Below are positions 3,474 to 5,188 of a stretch of DNA of 5,188 nt, in pieces. The position numbers and the translations under genes were made by a program. The DNA comes from Flavobacteriaceae bacterium. GTDB lineage: Bacteria > Bacteroidota > Bacteroidia > Flavobacteriales > Flavobacteriaceae. Each line of letters starts with the position of its first letter. The first letter of the stretch is position 1. The DNA lies in contig CANHNG010000164.1 in the NCBI GenBank assembly GCA_947461915.1, positions 1 to 5,188 on the forward strand. Reading direction: 5' to 3'. The notes below the pieces were generated by a model, which had not been told where the DNA came from, ran no database searches, and was given only the letters and a program-made list of their open reading frames with translations.

Positions 3474-4148
3474 TTAAACAATCCTCCCGTCTTCCATTGT
3501 AATGGTCCTGTTGGTTCTTTTGGCAAAATCAATATCGTGGGTGACAATCAACAAAGTCTGGTTGTTTTCCTGAGTCAGTTTTTTGAAAATATCAAAAACA
3601 AGGTCACTATTTTTCTTATCTAAATTTCCTGTAGGCTCGTCTCCCATAATAATCAAAGGATCATTAATCAAGGCACGCGCAATCGCCACTCTTTGCTTTT
3701 GGCCGCCACTAAGTTGGTTTGGCATTTTAAGCGCTTGGTCTTCCATGTCCAAGGTTTTTAGGTGTTCCATCGCGCGGTGTTCCACTTCTTTCTGGGAATA
3801 TTTACCCAACTTCATACCAGGTAACATCACGTTTTTCAACACATTGTATTCCGAAAGTAAATAATGAAACTGAAAAACAAACCCAATATTTTCGCTTCTT
3901 ATTTGCGCCAATTCCTTGTCTGGTTTTCCCGTAATAAGCTTTTCATGGATGAATAATTGTCCTTCATAATCGGTATCCATGGTAGAAAGCAAGTACAATA
4001 AAGTCGATTTTCCGCAACCTGATTTCCCCACAATAGAAACAAACTCGCCATGATCGATACTCATGTTGATTTCTTTAAGCACCTGAAATTTTACAGGATC
4101 AAAAAAATATTTAGACAAACCAATGGTTTCGATTACTTTATTTCCCAT
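3474..4148 (-). CDS. ABC transporter ATP-binding protein, MacB/LolD type
   Basis: The 224-residue protein is a complete nucleotide-binding domain that hydrolyses ATP on the cytosolic face of the inner membrane to drive the permease encoded just upstream. Motifs are all present: Walker A GKSGCGKST (41-49), Q-loop Gln93 in FQFHYLLSEYNVLKNV (the MacB/LolD-style segment), signature LSGGQ (146-150), Walker B LIIMGDEP (165-172) with catalytic Glu171, D-loop GNLD (174-177) and the switch His204 in VTHD. Length is typical of the LolD/MacB-N family (about 220-235). The start ATG lies one base after the permease stop (TAA-C-ATG), so translation is almost certainly coupled; GAGGGA about 10 nt upstream inside the permease end may help. 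Homologues power lipoprotein release or efflux of peptides and drugs. The substrate cannot be read from this gene, so no symbol is given. Confidence 0.93.
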   Translation of the reverse strand: MGNKVIETIGLSKYFFDPVKFQVLKEINMSIDHGEFVSIVGKSGCGKSTLLYLLSTMDTDYEGQLFIHEKLITGKPDKELAQIRSENIGFVFQFHYLLSEYNVLKNVMLPGMKLGKYSQKEVEHRAMEHLKTLDMEDQALKMPNQLSGGQKQRVAIARALINDPLIIMGDEPTGNLDKKNSDLVFDIFKKLTQENNQTLLIVTHDIDFAKRTNRTITMEDGRIV

Positions 4149-4149
4149 G

Positions 4150-5188
4150 TTATTTCCCTCTAATAATTTCTACCGGATCTACCCTACTGGCTTTCAAAGC
4201 GGGGAACAATCCGGCAATAGCCGTTGTGAATAAGGCAAACGTAATTCCTATAAAATAAAATAACGGATTATAGCTGATAGGATATGTTTTTATAGTGGGC
4301 AAAGCAGCCGTCATAAAAGGAATGATGTCAATTATGGAGGAGAAAATATAACCAAACAGCAACCCAAACAATCCGCCTACCAAACCTATAATCAGAGAAA
4401 GGGAAACAAATATCCATTTGACATCACTGCCCGAAAAACCGGTCGCTTTCAGAATGGCAATACTGTCCATTTTTTCGTAAATCATCATATTCAGAATATT
4501 ATAAATCCCAAAACCTGCCACAATCAGCAACACCACGCCTACCGAATACGAAATAATACTCCGTACCGAGCTTCCGGTTTCAAACTGGGAATTGGTGGTT
4601 TGATAATCTATAGTGTCAACATTAAATTTACTTTGAAACTCTTTGGCAATAATCGGCGCTGAAGTCATGTCGAACAATTTGACCTGAATATCGGTAATAT
4701 AATTCGTGGGTTCGACTAATATTTTCTGGGCCGTATCCAATGAAGTATAACTGGCAACATCATCAATTTCGGCAATGCCTATTTGCGATATACCAACGAT
4801 TTTAAGCGATGCTAAACTGCCTTTAGAAGATGTGATTTTTATAATGTCACCCATTGTGAGCAGCATCTTATCGGCTAGTCCTTTTCCGATAATGATGCTG
4901 TTGTTTTGCATCAAATCAGTCAGATTTCCTTCGATGATATAATCGCTGATTTTGAATAATTTTTCTTCCGAAAGTACATCGATTCCATTAATTACTCCCG
5001 AAATAGCGATAGTTCCCGAATTGAAAAATACAGGCGTGGTTACCTTTGGCGCCACGTCGATAATCCGAGAATCTTCTTTTAAAACCCTAATGATGGTTTT
5101 GCCATTGTAGATGGATTTCCCTCTGTCTTTTGGCTTTATGGAATTAACAAAATTAATATTGTCTTTGTATTGCGCCGACAAAGAAATA
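4150..5188 (-). CDS. ABC transporter permease, FtsX/MacB type, N-terminus outside window
   Basis: The frame is open to the right edge. About 345 residues are visible, and the likely missing part is some 50-60 residues with the first transmembrane helix. An apparent start at 5181 is an internal TTG (Leu), not the real start, because upstream codons (Ile, Ser) continue the frame. Visible order: a periplasmic MacB-type domain (about 1-210, with SIIIGKGLADKM and DIIKITSSKGSLASLKIVGI, typical strands of that domain), then three transmembrane segments: SVGVVLLIVAGFGIYNILNMM, WIFVSLSLIIGLVGGLFGLL and PLFYFIGITFALFTTAIAGL. The cytosolic coupling segment KMDSIAILKATGFSGSDV follows the first of these, and the end FPALKASRVDPVEIIRGK is the classic FtsX-family terminus. 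Four helices in total fit MacB/LolC/LolE topology. It works as a dimer with the ATPase encoded after a one-base gap. Upstream partners such as a HlyD-like adaptor or outer-membrane factor could lie beyond the edge. Substrate unknown. Confidence 0.92.
   Translation of the reverse strand, partial: ISLSAQYKDNINFVNSIKPKDRGKSIYNGKTIIRVLKEDSRIIDVAPKVTTPVFFNSGTIAISGVINGIDVLSEEKLFKISDYIIEGNLTDLMQNNSIIIGKGLADKMLLTMGDIIKITSSKGSLASLKIVGISQIGIAEIDDVASYTSLDTAQKILVEPTNYITDIQVKLFDMTSAPIIAKEFQSKFNVDTIDYQTTNSQFETGSSVRSIISYSVGVVLLIVAGFGIYNILNMMIYEKMDSIAILKATGFSGSDVKWIFVSLSLIIGLVGGLFGLLFGYIFSSIIDIIPFMTAALPTIKTYPISYNPLFYFIGITFALFTTAIAGLFPALKASRVDPVEIIRGK

Noticed and set aside
3583..3864. Rightward open frame of 93 codons
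   Set aside because: Antisense to the ABC ATPase signature and Walker B region; no promoter or recognisable protein pattern.
5179..5188. Start of the permease at 5181
   Set aside because: The codon is TTG inside an uninterrupted frame to the edge. The first transmembrane helix expected in this family is missing, so the real start lies beyond the window.
1..5188. CRISPR array, rRNA, transposase or integrase gene
   Set aside because: No regularly spaced direct repeats, rRNA-like conserved segments or recombinase motifs were seen on either strand.

Overview
The window comes from an AT-rich member of the Bacteroidota, most likely a Flavobacterium-like organism. Four things point there: several exact matches to the Bacteroidota promoter (TTTG, 19-21 bp, TAnnTTTG); A-rich leaders in place of Shine-Dalgarno sites; a secreted protein with a type IX secretion C-terminal domain; and signal peptides ending in the SAFSQ / AEAQ style typical of the group. 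The assignment is inferred from these signals, not from a database match.

Layout. At the left edge is the first 30 codons of a leftward gene for an exported protein (1-90). It diverges from a very short rightward gene (about 220-363, 47 residues) across a compact divergent promoter region. Next comes a tRNA-Arg(ACG) gene (469-542) with its own consensus promoter and a strong terminator. Immediately downstream is a HicA/HicB toxin-antitoxin pair (732-1327). Its promoter carries a perfect 14-bp palindrome between the -33 and -7 boxes, and a terminator closes the unit. A pentapeptide-repeat protein gene (1488-2057) follows. Then comes a rightward gene for a signal-peptide-bearing, beta-propeller-like protein with a T9SS sorting domain (about 2257-3315). 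Convergent to it, a leftward ABC-transporter operon occupies the right end: a MacB/LolC-type permease (4150-5188, N-terminus beyond the window) followed after one base by its ATPase (3474-4148).

The genes do not form one pathway. The permease and ATPase work together as one inner-membrane exporter-type complex. HicA and HicB form a self-regulating pair. The hicAB, pentapeptide and T9SS genes look like accessory cargo behind a tRNA gene.

The least explained parts are non-coding. (a) The leader of the T9SS gene has two mutually exclusive hairpins. (b) That gene is bracketed by a 17-bp inverted repeat (15/17 matches). (c) The space between it and the ABC operon holds nested long-range inverted repeats whose arms resemble a folded recombination site. 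(d) The tRNA-Arg carries a matched pair of unusual bases at positions 19 and 56. No rRNA, CRISPR array, transposase or integrase gene is visible.
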